NCBI RefSeq assembly: GCF_031877795.1
Contig: NC_133940.1
Coordinates: 9,301,985-9,365,984 of the forward strand
Direction: 5' to 3'
From: Strix aluco
Lineage: Eukaryota > Chordata > Aves > Strigiformes > Strigidae
DNA length: 64,000 nucleotides
Shown here: piece by piece, positions 12,476 to 25,107 of the stretch
Position numbering within the stretch: position 1 is the first letter of the stretch
Layout of the letters: the number at the start of each line of letters is the position of its first letter
Notes under the pieces: model-generated
What the model was told of the DNA's origin: nothing
Database searches by the model: none
The model's input: the letters and a program-made list of their open reading frames with translations, nothing else
Program-made: the position numbers and the translations under genes

Positions 12476-12736
12476 GTAACAAGCGATAGGACAAGAGGGA
12501 ATGGCCTCAAGTTGCACCAGGGAAGGTTTAGACTGGCTATTAGGAAGCATTTCTTTACAGAACGGGCTGTTGGGCGTTGGAATGGGCTGCCCAGGGCAGG
12601 GGGGGAGTCCCCATCCCTGGAGGGGTTTAAGAGTCGGGCTGACCCAGCGCTGAGGGATCTGGTGGAGTTGGGAACTGTCAGTGTTAGGTTAATGGTTGGA
12701 CTAGGTGATCTTCAAGGTCTTTTCCAACCTCAATGA
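12476..12736 (+). mobile_element. 5'-truncated CR1 LINE, 3' end, sense on the plus strand
   Basis: The stretch matches the 3' region of avian CR1 retrotransposons in order. It has the 'GATAGGACAAGAGGGAATGG' block, then 'TTAGACTGGCTATTAGGAAG', 'TGGAATGGGCTGCCCAGGG', 'CCATCCCTGGAGGGGTTTAA', and finally 'TTGGACTAGGTGATCTTCAA' with 'TCTTTTCCAACCT'. It ends near 12735 without a clear ATTCTATG tail. Only the last 260 bases or so are present, as is usual for CR1 copies, which are mostly 5'-truncated. No reverse transcriptase frame remains, so it is not mobile. It is the best preserved repeat copy in the window. Confidence 0.9.
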
Positions 12737-13560
12737 GGATCCTGTAAATCCCTGCAGAGACAGGTAGTCACGCAGCAGACTGCGATGCCGCAGTGGGAGG
12801 GTGGTGACAAGTGATTTCGTGGTTTTAGCCAGCCCAGCACTGTTCCCTTTGGCCTTGACCCTAGCTGTGCCGGGCCGTTTGGGATGCCGTGGAGGCTGGC
12901 TCAGCAGCCTGGCTGTGCTGCAGGCTGCCCCTGGCATGGATCAACAGCCGTGCGCTCTGCACTTTCTCTTCTTTAATCTGCTCTCTGAAACCAGAGATGT
13001 TCCTTACAGCGACTGTGAATACACATGCACACACTGTGGGTACTTACATGCCCCTTCTGAGCTGCGTGCTTGATAACACCTCCTGCTTTGAAGCGGCAAT
13101 AGCACCTCCATTTTTTTCCTAGGTGTTTTTTTCTTTAATTAAAAAAAAAACCCCAAGAAAAACTTTCAGTTTATCACTGCATTACTTGAACCCTTTTGTT
13201 CTTTTTGCTAGACTTAGGCTACTCCACAGAGATCGATTGTTTTCTTTCTTGTGGGGACATGTCTTCCTGCTCAGCCAGATAACAATTTGCCTCACTTTTG
13301 TGTGGCTGTATGGGTTTGTGTTTTCCCTTGACGTTTCTGCGAATGACGTAGCAAAGGTTGTTGTTGTGTATCCCAATTCCCTTTCTCTTTTTGGCTTATT
13401 TGGATGATTCTCCCATACTGATGCTAGTTGTTTTTCCAATCATATTTAATCCCCTTTGTGGCCACCTCCACTTTTCCAATGCATATGCTGGCATTAAATT
13501 GCCTGTTATTCTGTCCTAATTTCCATGTTACAACTGCTGGGAGGATAAGCATAATTTATC

Positions 13561-13579
13561 TTTTTTTTTTTTTTTTTTT
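13561..13579. repeat. Poly-T tract
   Basis: Nineteen consecutive T residues in intergenic sequence. No attached retroposon body could be recognised. Confidence 0.85.
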
Positions 13580-16449
13580 CTTTACTGTGTCCCCTTTTAT
13601 TGTTTATTCTTCATCTAGCTTGGGAGGGCCTGCAAGTCCTTTCATGACTATTATTTTTTCCACATGTCCAAGCTCAAACTGAGAATTAGAAAGCTTCCAG
13701 GGCTGATCCTTACTTGGCCAGCATTTCTACTGCATTTTTCTTTTTAACCTTTTGAGAGCATTTGCTGCAGTTTTGCCTTCCCATCTGATCAGATAGGAGA
13801 CCAGAGGCAGGAGGGAGGGCTCACCAGGGGCCAGCCCCCAGGGTGACTCTGCACTGGAGATGTGCTGAGGCCCTTCGCAGAGGCACTGGTTTGGAGAAAG
13901 GTAACTGAATTTTAGTCGAGCTGAAACCTGACTGCCGTTGGGGTCAGGAGGGACAATTCTGGCCTCCGAGCAGTGTTAACTTTATGCTGCAACTTTTGAG
14001 GTCTTTTACAGTACAGCTGACTCTGGGAGCGTTTGGTTGGTTTGAGTGGGGAGCATGGTTTCAGCTCACTTCTTAAAATTTGGTGCAATACTTGGTGTCT
14101 TACCCATGTAAAACTGGGAGGGGAGGAGCATGGTTTTGTACTTCAGGTGGCAAACTGAAAATATGTCTGGTAACTCCCCTCTGGGTTAGAAGGAATCACA
14201 AGTTCTGCCAAGCCACATCACATTAACTAGTCTAGTTACAAAAACATGGACCCTGTAACTCACAGGTCTTTTGTTGTCCTCGGTAAAAGCTGTTGGATCA
14301 AGTGAAGCCAAATGCTCAGCATTATTACAATCTTCCTTTTAAGCACTCAGATTATTGGAACAAGTTCTCATTCAGAGAAATCAGGTACAGATCCCTAGTG
14401 ACTACACTGATTTGAATCTGGCTTTTGAGTAGTACAAATTACAGCAGACTATCATTATTAATTTCAGCTGTCCCCTCTTCTAGCAAATTGTCATTCATCT
14501 CCCAAAATACATATCTCAGCTGAAGACCTTTATTTTATCATTTTAGTGTAAAAAAATCCCCATTACTTCCTCCTTCTGAATTAGCAGTCTATGATTTCCC
14601 TGGGGAAGTCTGTCTTAGGTGTAGTGTTATGACTTATGCTTGACTAATATCACCAAGACTAGACAAAGCACATTTTTACCTTCCAGCACATACCTGAAAT
14701 CTCTCACCGGGTCCATGACTGCCTGCTTAGGAGTTAGTCACTTCCTCCACAGCCTGTAGGGAAGACAGTAAAGTTACAGAAATGTTGCTCTTTTCTAACA
14801 AAGCCTATTGTCAGTGGCTCACTGCTCACACGTACACCGAAATCATCCTACTCTGTATGAAAACTGCCCAGGCTGCAGGCTAGGTAGGGTCTGATCAGGG
14901 TGTCATTAGAGCCTTCGCCTGGGTTCTTGGTGTTACCTGGTAAGCTCCCGAATTAACAAAGTACCATAAAACATAATATCTAAATGCTAGTGAGCCTCAC
15001 TGCTCCAGTGCTGTATTTCAAGCTGCGCATAAGGAGCTTTTCCCTTCCCACAGGGAGGGAATTGTCTCGCACGGCTCAGTGCAAAGTACGAGTTAAACAT
15101 GAAATCATCAGGAAAATGGTGTCGTGTCTGTGCGGGGTGGCTGATGGGTCAGCAGTGATCCCCCCAGCACATGGCAAACCTGGGGAAGAGCAGAGTGGGC
15201 TGGGGCAAGGGAGGTCAGCACAGGGGCAGGTTTCCTTCCCGGTGGTGCCAGGCAAAGCCGGACGGACACGATGAGGCTGATGATTATCTGAGCTTGTTCT
15301 GCGTCAGCTACTTTGTGAAAACATGGCTTCCACATCACAATTTTTTAAGTATTATTTAAGAAGCTAATAGCTTGCTACAGGTTAAACTGGTCCTGACTAG
15401 GTTACCTGGTGATGCTTTAGTCTCACTCTGACATTGTAGCTTTGCCACCAGTGCTATTCCTGTGGTTTTTGCTGGCTCGGGTGGAGTCAGTATTAGAAAT
15501 CAGACACTTTGGTGAGGTTTTGGGGCCAGTGAGGCCTCGTGGACATGTATATTGAAATGCTGTTGTATCTTCTGCTGAGGAAATGACAGCACTTGAACCC
15601 CTGTGCCCTGGACGCTGGCCCCAGATGGGCATCGCTGTGCCACCCCTTGCACACCGTTACCCCTGCCCTGCCGACACCAGACAATAATTTGGTCTTTGGG
15701 CTCGCTCCAGCCTCAGCCTCTTTGCTGAGCGAAGGGGAAAGGCTGCCAAAGGAGGGGTCCAGGTCTGTCCACTAGAAACTGCCCCGAGATCAGCAACTAG
15801 CATCACAGAGAAGTGACAGTCGGATGGCAGCAGCCATGGGCCGTCAGCCTGTGGCAGGGTGATGGGCTCCGCGTTTCCCCATTGTACAGAGGCTGCTGGC
15901 TCTGTCTTTGCAGGGCACTGTGTGAGATTAGTGTCAGCCATCTCACATCGACACACTGGTTTCTGCCCTTCTGCCCACTCCTGCCTCAACTTCTGTGACC
16001 TCCCTGAACAAACCACTGCACTTTTCCCTGGCTCTCTTGGGGAGAGTTTGCGCTTTACAGTCTTACTGTAAAATAACAAAAATCAGGCTTCCAAAATCAG
16101 GAAGTTTCTCTAACAGGCTTCTGTGGTTTTGCTATAATCGCTCCACATGCTCCTCTGACAATTTCTGTGACCTTATTTCTCAAAAAAAAACCGAAGAAGA
16201 AAAGACAACTCCCATCATCCCTCAAGTCTCAGTAGAGCTCTCCACACACTGAAGGAGAAGCAGAGGCTGCCAGCTCTCTATCTGGAGCTCTTCTTACACA
16301 TGTTTGTTAACCCTCAGGGTACAATGGATGCTGAGAATTACTCTTTCGTAACATTTGTTTGGCTGCCAAAAAGGAAAAATGATTAGCAGCTCAAAGGTTA
16401 CATTGCTGTATTTTGCAAGACAAGCCCTTGTCATGGGCCGCCTCTATTT

Positions 16450-16515
16450 TGCTGACTGCGGACGCGACGCCGCGATGCTCGGCTGCCCGCGGGGCACCGG
16501 GGTGCTCTGCCCATC
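16450..16515. promoter_or_regulatory. Small CpG cluster in intergenic DNA
   Basis: About ten CpG dinucleotides fall within roughly 50 bases (around GCGGACGCGACGCCGCGATG), surrounded by CpG-poor sequence. This is too short to be a standard CpG island. It may be an orphan CpG islet with regulatory activity, an old GC-rich insertion, or chance. No exon or promoter motif supports a gene start here. Confidence 0.3.
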
Positions 16516-19500
16516 GGGCTGTGCTTGCTCCAGCTCTCCGTCCCGGTGCTGGTGGTGCAGCGTGGGAGATTTCCACTGCTGCCCTGCAGACACGTGTCCT
16601 CTCCTCCCTTGGATGGCAGTGCCCGGACCTCGCAAGTGGTACCCAGACCTTGCAAGCGGCCACCTAAGGCCTCATCTCCCATGTAATCCCTATGACAGGG
16701 ACCAGCTTTATACCGCACGTAAAACACTCTGCTACACCTGATGCTATTCCTATACCCTCTCCAGGGAATTCAATATGTTAAAGTCCAGTAAGATGATGAG
16801 TTTCTAAGACATGGTTAATAGTTTAAGAAAGAGATTTAAAACAGATTGCTGAATTAATGACTACTGTTGTTGTTTCCTTTATTAGCCCCTTATTAGCCTG
16901 TTTCCTGGGGGCAGAGCTGCTTGGATAGGATTTACCTCTCTTTGGACCCTGGGGAGCTCAGGCATTGGGTCCCATAAATAGTTTTGGAAGCCCTCTCATG
17001 GGTCTCAGAGCAGACTGCAGTGATCACGAGATGCTGATGCCACTGTGTCCCAGAAGTGCCCATGCCCTACACATCCCCACCAGCAGCCGGCATGGGCACA
17101 TCTTCTAGGCAGGTGGTGGTGGGCCCCAGCTCCTCACGCACTCAGCTCTTGCCCCTCTCTACCCCAAATCGCCGCTCTGTAGCACCTCTCGGGGACACTC
17201 ACCCAGCCTGACTGCCTCTGCCATGTCACTCTTCTCACAGGGCACTCGTGCTTGTATTTCACTGCTGGGGGAGCCTGCCAAGGACAAGCCAGGTCGATCA
17301 AGTTCATGAATGTCCTCCTTTATTTCGCTGTCTTGGGCTCCTGTCTTTTGTTGCACAATAAAGGGGCTGCTCTGAATTGTCTGTGCACTAAGACATACCT
17401 ATACCTGCATTGGCCTAGGCATTCTGCAAGGAGAGGTTGTGCAGAAGGGTAACTGAAAACTTCTGGCCCTGGATTGAAGCCTTCCTCGCAGACTGGCACT
17501 GTCATATCACAGATGCTTACTCTGTTCATTATGTTGATGGGTGTTAGCAATGAAGTTTGAACTTTGTTCAGATTTTCCCTGAGTTTGGCAGTATAAGAGC
17601 CAGAGCTCTGATATGGGTTCAGGCTGGTTGTTAGGTACAAATTATCTGTCAGTTCAATTTTTCCCCCTGCTGTCTCCTTTTGCCAATAATTTGCTACAGC
17701 GCAGAGATTTCCTGTCATCTCATCTTGTCAGTCTGCGTCCTTCCAAAGTCACTTCACTGCCGATGATTAACTTCTGCCTTTTCACCTCTCCGCAGTGAGC
17801 TGCTGATCCCACAGGGAAGCATCACGATTCGCTCTGGGAGAGCTCTCCCGTGCCCCCCAAAGCAGCCACGGTGTGACCCACTTAGGGGACATCCAGAGGT
17901 TGTTCACAGAGACTGGAACAATCTTTTTCTGTTGGTTGAGATGATGCAGCCACAGAGCCAGGACGAGGCAATCTGCTGTGGCATTGCCGGTCCGGTCCAG
18001 GGAATATTATCTACTGGTCAGAGCTCCGGACTGGGAGACTGGGGGCATGGCCCAAGCTCTGCCTTTGGTTTTTGGCAGGATCTTGGGCAAAATGGATCCT
18101 CACCCTGTTTTTTGTTTGCTAAAGGGAGGATGAAAACATTTCCCCAGTGGAGTTAGGTGTTAGATTAATTGTTTCATGATCATAAAGCCTTTGATATTCT
18201 TTAATCAAAGAGCTGTTAAGGGTTTTAAAGGTTGTTATAATTTCTGTGTACAGCCTACACAGAATATAGAGTCTCTAATGTTATTTGGGGACTGAGTATT
18301 AAATGCTCCCTTTTAGGTGCTGACAGAAGTTACCTTTAAGCCACATACACACGCTGATTAGAGTATATTGTACTTTAAAAGCTTCTTCACATCTCATTAG
18401 ACCTTCTCTTCCTGAGTCACCTCATAAGAGGCTAATTTACATTAAGTCTAGGCCATGTCAGGGTCTGGTTTTCTCATGAAAATATGTCTTGGTACTAAAA
18501 GCAAAGCCCCTTGTGCTCTCTGCATAAGAATCACTAATTCTCTCCTCCACATCATAAATTCCAGGGCGTGCTCTGAATCCCAAATAATTTGGATTTAGAA
18601 AGAAATGAGGTGCACTATTCTACCTTCGACAATTTTAATTTCCACCTTGGCTTGCCTACATTGCTCCATTAAAAGAGAGCACCAGAGACTTTGCAAATCC
18701 CCCTATTCAGTATGAGCTCAGCCTGAGCTGGTGCTCTGTTCTCTAGGCATTGCCCAGCCAAACGCCTGAGCCCCTCCTGCCATGCGTGAGCACGGTGGGT
18801 ACCCCACGGCACTCCAGCACAGCCCTGTAGATGGGTTCAGCAGTAGCTGTTGGTGCTCTCACTCCAGCAAAAAAACACTTTGCATGCCCATAGTGGAAAC
18901 TTGCAGCCAGGAAAACATTTACCACCCACTGCTGTGTACAAAGGAATTATTTTACAGTCTTAAAAGAAATTGCAAAATGCATCTAGTATAAAATACATTG
19001 TTTTGTCTTTGTGTTTGTCCTGAAGAGAAGAAAGCTCTTAAAACCTTGTAAAGCCAATTACAGTCTATCAAAATGAATTAGAGGAGTTGTTTATAGAATA
19101 CCTACCGTGAGAATCTGGCTCAGCTTGACAAACTGTATTTTTATTATTATTATTTATTTGCTTTACTGCTTAGTCTGTAGCTGTACAATGATATTGCAAT
19201 GAAGAGAAAATGCTGACAGGTCATGTTCTGCTTCTATTGGCAGTGCTACTGTTTTATATTTAAATGACAAATATCCTGGCAAAGCTCAGTAACTTTTACT
19301 TTATGTTTCCTTTTTTACAGACATTGTTTTACACCTCTTTGGAGCAGCCTTATTAACCTCTGAATTTCTCCAGTGGCATTGAAATGATCAAATGGCTTCT
19401 TGTGGTAAGCATTTCAAAGCTGTCCTTCCTTCACCATCACAAACACTTCATGTCATTTCTTTAGGGAAGCAAAGTACATTTCAGAACATTGTATTTGCAA

Positions 19501-20404
19501 GAATGTGATGTGCCATTACTTTCCATTTTCAAATTTTGCTTTCTTCCTGTAACAAAGTATTCCAAAATCACGTATTTTTAACATTAGCTGTGCTAACTAG
19601 TGCCAAAACGGAACTGTTTTAATCACTATTATTTATGAAATTTCAAAACCTTAAATACTTTCAAGACCACGGAGGAAGGTACTTCTATGTATTTTTCATT
19701 ATTTTATAAGCAACTAGACCAATATTGATTATGTTAAATGAACATCATCGTAAAGTCCAGGCACCCATTTTCCTCCTGACCTGTGCGAGGAAGGACCCGT
19801 TGGCTCACTGCTGCCTTGGTGCAGCTCTTCCAGCTCTGCTGCTCAGAGCAGTCATTATTTCTCACAGTCCAAACTAACTAATGTTGGTAATACAAGAACT
19901 GAGGACCAAGACTAATTCCCATGGACTTTTGATAAGATCTGACTCCTGTGTGGCCTCATTGCTTTGGAAAAACAGGCTCTGGCTGTGATTGCACTGCTCA
20001 GCAGACCGCAAGGCTGAGACCCCCGGGGATGGTACCGATGCAAACTGATACAGCACCCAGCAACTACATGTTGCAAGAGCTGCAGCAGAACTGCTGTTGG
20101 GACAGTCCTAAACAGTAATGTTTGGTACCCACCTTCCTCCCGACTCTGGACTGCGCTTATTAGAAATGTACATCTGGTAGAACAGGGCAATGGTAGAAGT
20201 GAGCAGTTTGGTTTGCAGAAATGCCAGAAGTTGTACTCTCCAGTGATGGGATCCACTGCACTGCAGAAACCAGTCACCTCATCCATCCCACCAGAGGTGG
20301 TCTAGTAACACTTCTGGCATTACGTACGAATTTCAACCCCACAGGACCAGCAGAAAGCATGAGTTTTGACTTTGTGGGGAATTTCCACACATGTAAAGAA
20401 GCAG

Positions 20405-20428
20405 CTTTGTTTGTTTGTTTGTTTGTTT
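20405..20428. repeat. (GTTT)n tetranucleotide repeat
   Basis: About six TTTG units in tandem in intergenic sequence. No function is suggested. Confidence 0.9.
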
Positions 20429-23400
20429 CTGTGGAAGAAACAAAGAAAGTTTCCCATCCAACAGGAAACTGAAATTTAATTTTAAAATTATCAAGAGAAG
20501 GGTTCTGAAGCAAGTGAGCTGGCAAGAAGTGATACTTTTTTGGGGAACTTTGCCCAACATCCATTGAATAGTGGACAAACATAACGCATTCATGCAAGAG
20601 CTGTCATTGTGCTATCCTGAATCAGTGTTTCTGCCTGGGAAACCCTTGGACTCTGACTGCCCTCTTCTTCCTCTCCCTTCTTCACGCTCTCCACTTATTT
20701 CTTAGTGGCCCAGTAACCTTGCAGCGTGAACCTCAAAGGGTGCAGAAGAGAAGATGCACAAAATGCTGCATGGAGGCAGAGGTTTTGTGCAGGTAGTATT
20801 TCTAACTGAGCCGTCCCATGGCCGCTGCCCATGGGGTAAGCTCCCAGTTGCCCAGCGGGGACACAATGAAAAAAGCCATTGTTCTCCCCCCTACCATTGC
20901 GTTCCCAGGGAGATGCCACTGCCAGGCTAACAAGCATTGAAGACTTTCTCTCTTGGAACCAGGACTGTAAGTCCTGACAGCTGTTCTGCCGTAATACTCA
21001 CATCTATTCAGAGACTAAAATCAGAAAAGCTGCTCTGCGGCTCTCCATAAGGGCACAATTCTAAAGGCTGCTAAATGCCATGATTTCTGGCACCGACCTA
21101 CTCTTCCAGGCCCCTGCTCAGTAAAGTATTTCTCACTGAATTAAGGGGAATTTAAGTATGTGCTTATGCATTTGGATGAACAGCAAAAGCCTGTTGTATC
21201 AAGGGAACTACTGAGAGCAGAGTAGAAGCCCTTAAAAATAATGATTTTTTTTTCCCCCTAAAAGTATCTGTTATTTATTCCCAAGTCCTTATCTTGTTTA
21301 TAACAAAGAATGAACAAAATTCCTTTCCCAAGGCTGGACAGTCCTGGAGCATATTTGCACTGAACAGGGACAAAAATAAGCTTGGTTTTAGGCAGATTAA
21401 ATAAGCAATTCTTAGTCTCTTGAATTTTTTCTCCCCCTTTTGTGTTTTTTATTCCTCTATACACAGTAAACCTAAGGTTTTATGGCCTTATCCAAAGCCT
21501 GCTGAATTTGACGGATCTCTTTCTGTTGGCTTGAATGGGTTTGGAGCAGACCTGTAGGCAGAGTATGGCAATATCTTTATACAGTTTTCTCATCCACTGT
21601 CTAGAGAAAGGAATATTAATTATTAAGACACTGGTCCAGCACACAGCCCTCAAGAACTGCCAATATTCACTCTGCTATGTTATTTAATTTAAAATGACCC
21701 TGTTTTCTTTTTCTTTAGGAACATAAAATCTGTAGAGACTGAATGGGTTTCCAATTTCTAGCTCATTTTATAGACAACCTTCAAACCATAACTGCTTCTG
21801 AAGCACATCACACACAAAGGCAAGTATACAAACAGTAGTTTCCAAACACTATAACAAACCACCTTTAAAATGACCGTGCCCCAGCTCCGAAGCCCACATG
21901 GCTGCAGTAAGGATGTCTGCCACTGGTGATTCTGTCGCTGGGGAAGGCACAGCCTGACCCGCCGGGGGTGCCGAGGGCTACACTCGCACATGCAGCACCC
22001 AGCGCTGTCAGGGCCGTGCCCTGGCCTCTTCCCTGATAAATCCAGCTGAATAAGCGCAGGGCTTTGGTGAGACAGAGAGGAATGTCAACTGTCCTTCTGC
22101 TCTTCTATTTCAGCTCATGAAGTTCTCAAGAATGAGCTAGAAGATTTTTGCCACCAAGGCCCTGATCCAGCTGTCACTGCTGCCATGAGGGACCCGCGGG
22201 TGCACTGCTATGGAGGTGATCTTCACAGTGGGACAAGCTCCCAGGCTCTGCGCCACCCAAGTCCCACTGATGGATGCATTTCACTGTTTGACAGCATTTT
22301 TCCAGACCCTTAAGTGCTACCTATGGAAACACTTGGCCTCTAGCACATCATACTGCAATTACATGAAACTGAGCCAACGAGAGGCCTCCTGAGCTCAGGC
22401 CCCCATCCCCATACTAAAAGCAGCGGGGTACAGGTGGTTCCAATTCATGTATATATTGTCGTAGTACTCAATACACACTTTGAAATCTTAAAGCAGATTG
22501 TGACTTGTCATCTATAACCAAAAGATACTGATACACAGACACACAATGTGCTTTTGCAAAATGACAGAAAAACTGTTCTTTTCATGTTACCTCAATGCAA
22601 ACATGACTGCATTTTGCTTTTGAACAGCTACTGCTCTAAGAGACATACCACCATCAGGTAAATGAATTTGCTACCCATATTTAGTCATTGTAAATAAAAG
22701 AAGCAGACCAGCCTGCATATGTTTTTTTTTTTCTTTTTTTTGGAGTTTGCATGCTTAATACAGAACTAGTAGGTTTAAAATCTCACTGAACATTCTATGT
22801 GAATTAACCAGATTCTAGAGTAATGTGGAAAGGAAAATAATGAAAAGTACAGCTTTTCATTTAAACATATGCAGCTCTTTTCATGCAGGGTTTTCTTTTA
22901 GTTTTTTTCCTTTTTTTTAAATTACACTTTGCATTAAAGAACATAGCCAGTGTAAACACAGTCTGTAACACTTATAAAACAGTGCAAATTTAGTAAATTT
23001 CTGGGAGAAGGTTGAAATACATATATTTATAATGGAGGTAAAATCACTTTCTTTCTCAGTAGAAAAATACGTATATTAAACACCTTATGTTCAGAACTTA
23101 ACTTCACAAAAGAGCAAGTTATAGTCCTATACTGTGCAATAAATTAATATCTTTTCTAGATTTCCATTGTCGGTGTTAGTGTCAAATGCATAATAATGCT
23201 AGAAAAAACAGGAGAAACATGTATTATTTAGAACCTAATGAAAATCTTACAGATAATAACTGGTGTAAGAGGGCACAGAACAAAGAACTGGGGAAAGAAG
23301 CAATGGAAAAATACCGACCTCTATGAATTATTGCACATTTGAGATCATTCTCATGGCCTTTGGGCCAATTCTGGATACTTTTAAGTCTTAGGTCAGTGTT

Positions 23401-24489
23401 TGTTTCCATTTGACTGTAGGGTACAATTTAGGAACCACTGCAAAATGTCAAGGATTTACTGAACTTGTTTGCTGATGAAACCACAGGCAGCTGAGTGCAG
23501 AGTGCTAACTTTTATTCATGCAATCAAAGAGAACAACGCTAAAAACATACTGAAATACAGGCAAGGTTGCCTGCCATAAAAATATTTTTGGGAACTTGCT
23601 CCGGCAGACCTTACTAAGACCAAACTTTCATGTCTGCTGTGTTTTCATTAAAGCCATGCCAAAAACTGCAAACTGGCTTCTGCCTTCATTATTTAGAGCT
23701 TTTTCCTTGAATACTTTTGTCTCCATGGTCTGACTCTGCAACCCTTAATCAATTGAGTATTGAAATCTCCATGAAACATACTGGTCCAGAGAAAACTTGG
23801 CTTGCTGAGTACTAATGCCTGATGCTGAGTACCTGTATAACACTTCTCATCCACAAGCAGCAAGAATGCCTTCCATGAAAGATAAATGACAGTATCCTAT
23901 TTGAATGATGGGATCACTCACATAAGTGAGAAATGCAAGACCTTACCAGCTGCTTAACAATATCACTTTTCACTAGTTGCACAGAGAGAAGAAATATTCC
24001 TGCTTCAGCCATATTTAAAAGGTACATAAATTGACAGGTAGATAAACAGAGAGAACTGTCTCAGGTAATTATCACTGCAATTGAAGTCAGACTACTAGTA
24101 AACCTGAATAATTTAGCACTTAATCTCTGAATATTGCTGTAGTAATTATTTTCTATTGCTGATGTTCTCACAAAAAGGTTAATTTCAAATTGTAACTATT
24201 GGTTTTGGAAAAAAAAAATCCTATGTAAAATGACATTGCCTTTACTACAAATCTTAAAAGAGCTCGAGATCTTAAGAAATTTCAAATTAATGAACTGACT
24301 GACAGATAAATTTATGCTTAAACTGTTTAAAAAAGTCATTAAAAATCCGCAAAAAATTATGAAATAATCTATAATCAACAGAAAAATTGTTTAAAATCCT
24401 CCTAAACATCTTCCGATATTCTAGTAAGTTGTTTAATACAACCACATTGCTAACCACTGACTAGGAATACATGCCTCAATAATAAAATG

Positions 24490-25107
24490 AAGAGATGCCG
24501 ATGTGAGCAGGTGATTTATTCTGCAGTAACTGTTACTATGCTCTTTATTGATAAAGCTTCATCTGCATTGTTTCAGCTGGTCATCTTCTAAAATGTACTT
24601 GCGAGACAATGTTACTGGGAAGGTTTCCTCCTCCTTCCTTTTGAGAATGATTCACCCCTTGTGGTCTGTGCGGGAGATAAATCATTTCCATAGCACAATT
24701 AGAATTTCAAACTCTACTGAAGTCTATACGAAAAACCCAACGACTTCTGTGTATTTCAAATACTATTACTTAAATATGTATGGATGTTGGAGATCATATA
24801 CAGTGACCTTTTATCCATCCCAGATTGTAAACCTACTGTAAAATAACAGGTTGTTTTTTCCATCCCCCCTCCTTTTTAAAGAAACAATAAAACTGTACAT
24901 TAAAAGACAGGAAGGACATTACTGAGTTACAAAAGAATGCCCCCTTTGTCAATAATTTGTAAATGTAAACAAAAAAGTTCAAGTAGAAAAGCAAACAAGT
25001 GTGCCGCTGCTTCAAATATGTTTTCTCACCCCATGGGGTCAGGGTAAAGTTCTTTAAAAACGTGTCTTCATGGTGGTCATGAAGCATCTCAAGAGTCTTG
25101 ATCTTCA
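24490..25107 (-). other. IL1RAPL2: Probable 3' UTR of IL1RAPL2
   Basis: This is sequence following the IL1RAPL2 stop codon on the minus strand. No AATAAA appears on that strand until 24549-24544, and a second follows at 24520-24515. The pair lies about 560-590 bases after the stop and makes a plausible cleavage region near 24.49-24.50 kb. A further AATAAA at 23516-23511 could serve a longer transcript. The 3' end itself is not visible in sequence and the UTR may be longer. Confidence 0.5.
24515..24549 (-). terminator. IL1RAPL2: Tandem AATAAA polyadenylation signals for IL1RAPL2
   Basis: Two canonical hexamers on the minus strand, at 24549-24544 and 24520-24515, lie 29 bases apart. They are the first such signals after the stop codon. 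The sequence after them is T-rich on the minus strand, compatible with a downstream element. Usage is inferred. Confidence 0.5.

Larger units (their letters stand above)
2301..24490. other. Intergenic region between IL1RAPL2 and NRK
   Basis: About 22 kb lie between the probable poly(A) site of IL1RAPL2 and the NRK CpG island. No exon with a recognisable protein and good splice borders was found on either strand. Open frames are short and unlike any family I know. Contents seen are a (GT)8 microsatellite at about 8486, a CR1 LINE 3' end at about 12.5-12.7 kb, a T run at 13561, a small CpG cluster at about 16.45 kb and a GTTT repeat at about 20.4 kb. Distal regulatory elements for either gene could lie here but cannot be recognised from a single sequence. 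Confidence 0.6.

Noticed and set aside
11645-12736. 363-codon plus-strand frame
   Set aside because: It ends inside a CR1 LINE 3' end, has no recognisable domain, and lies in a locally GC-rich stretch. It is best seen as a chance frame.
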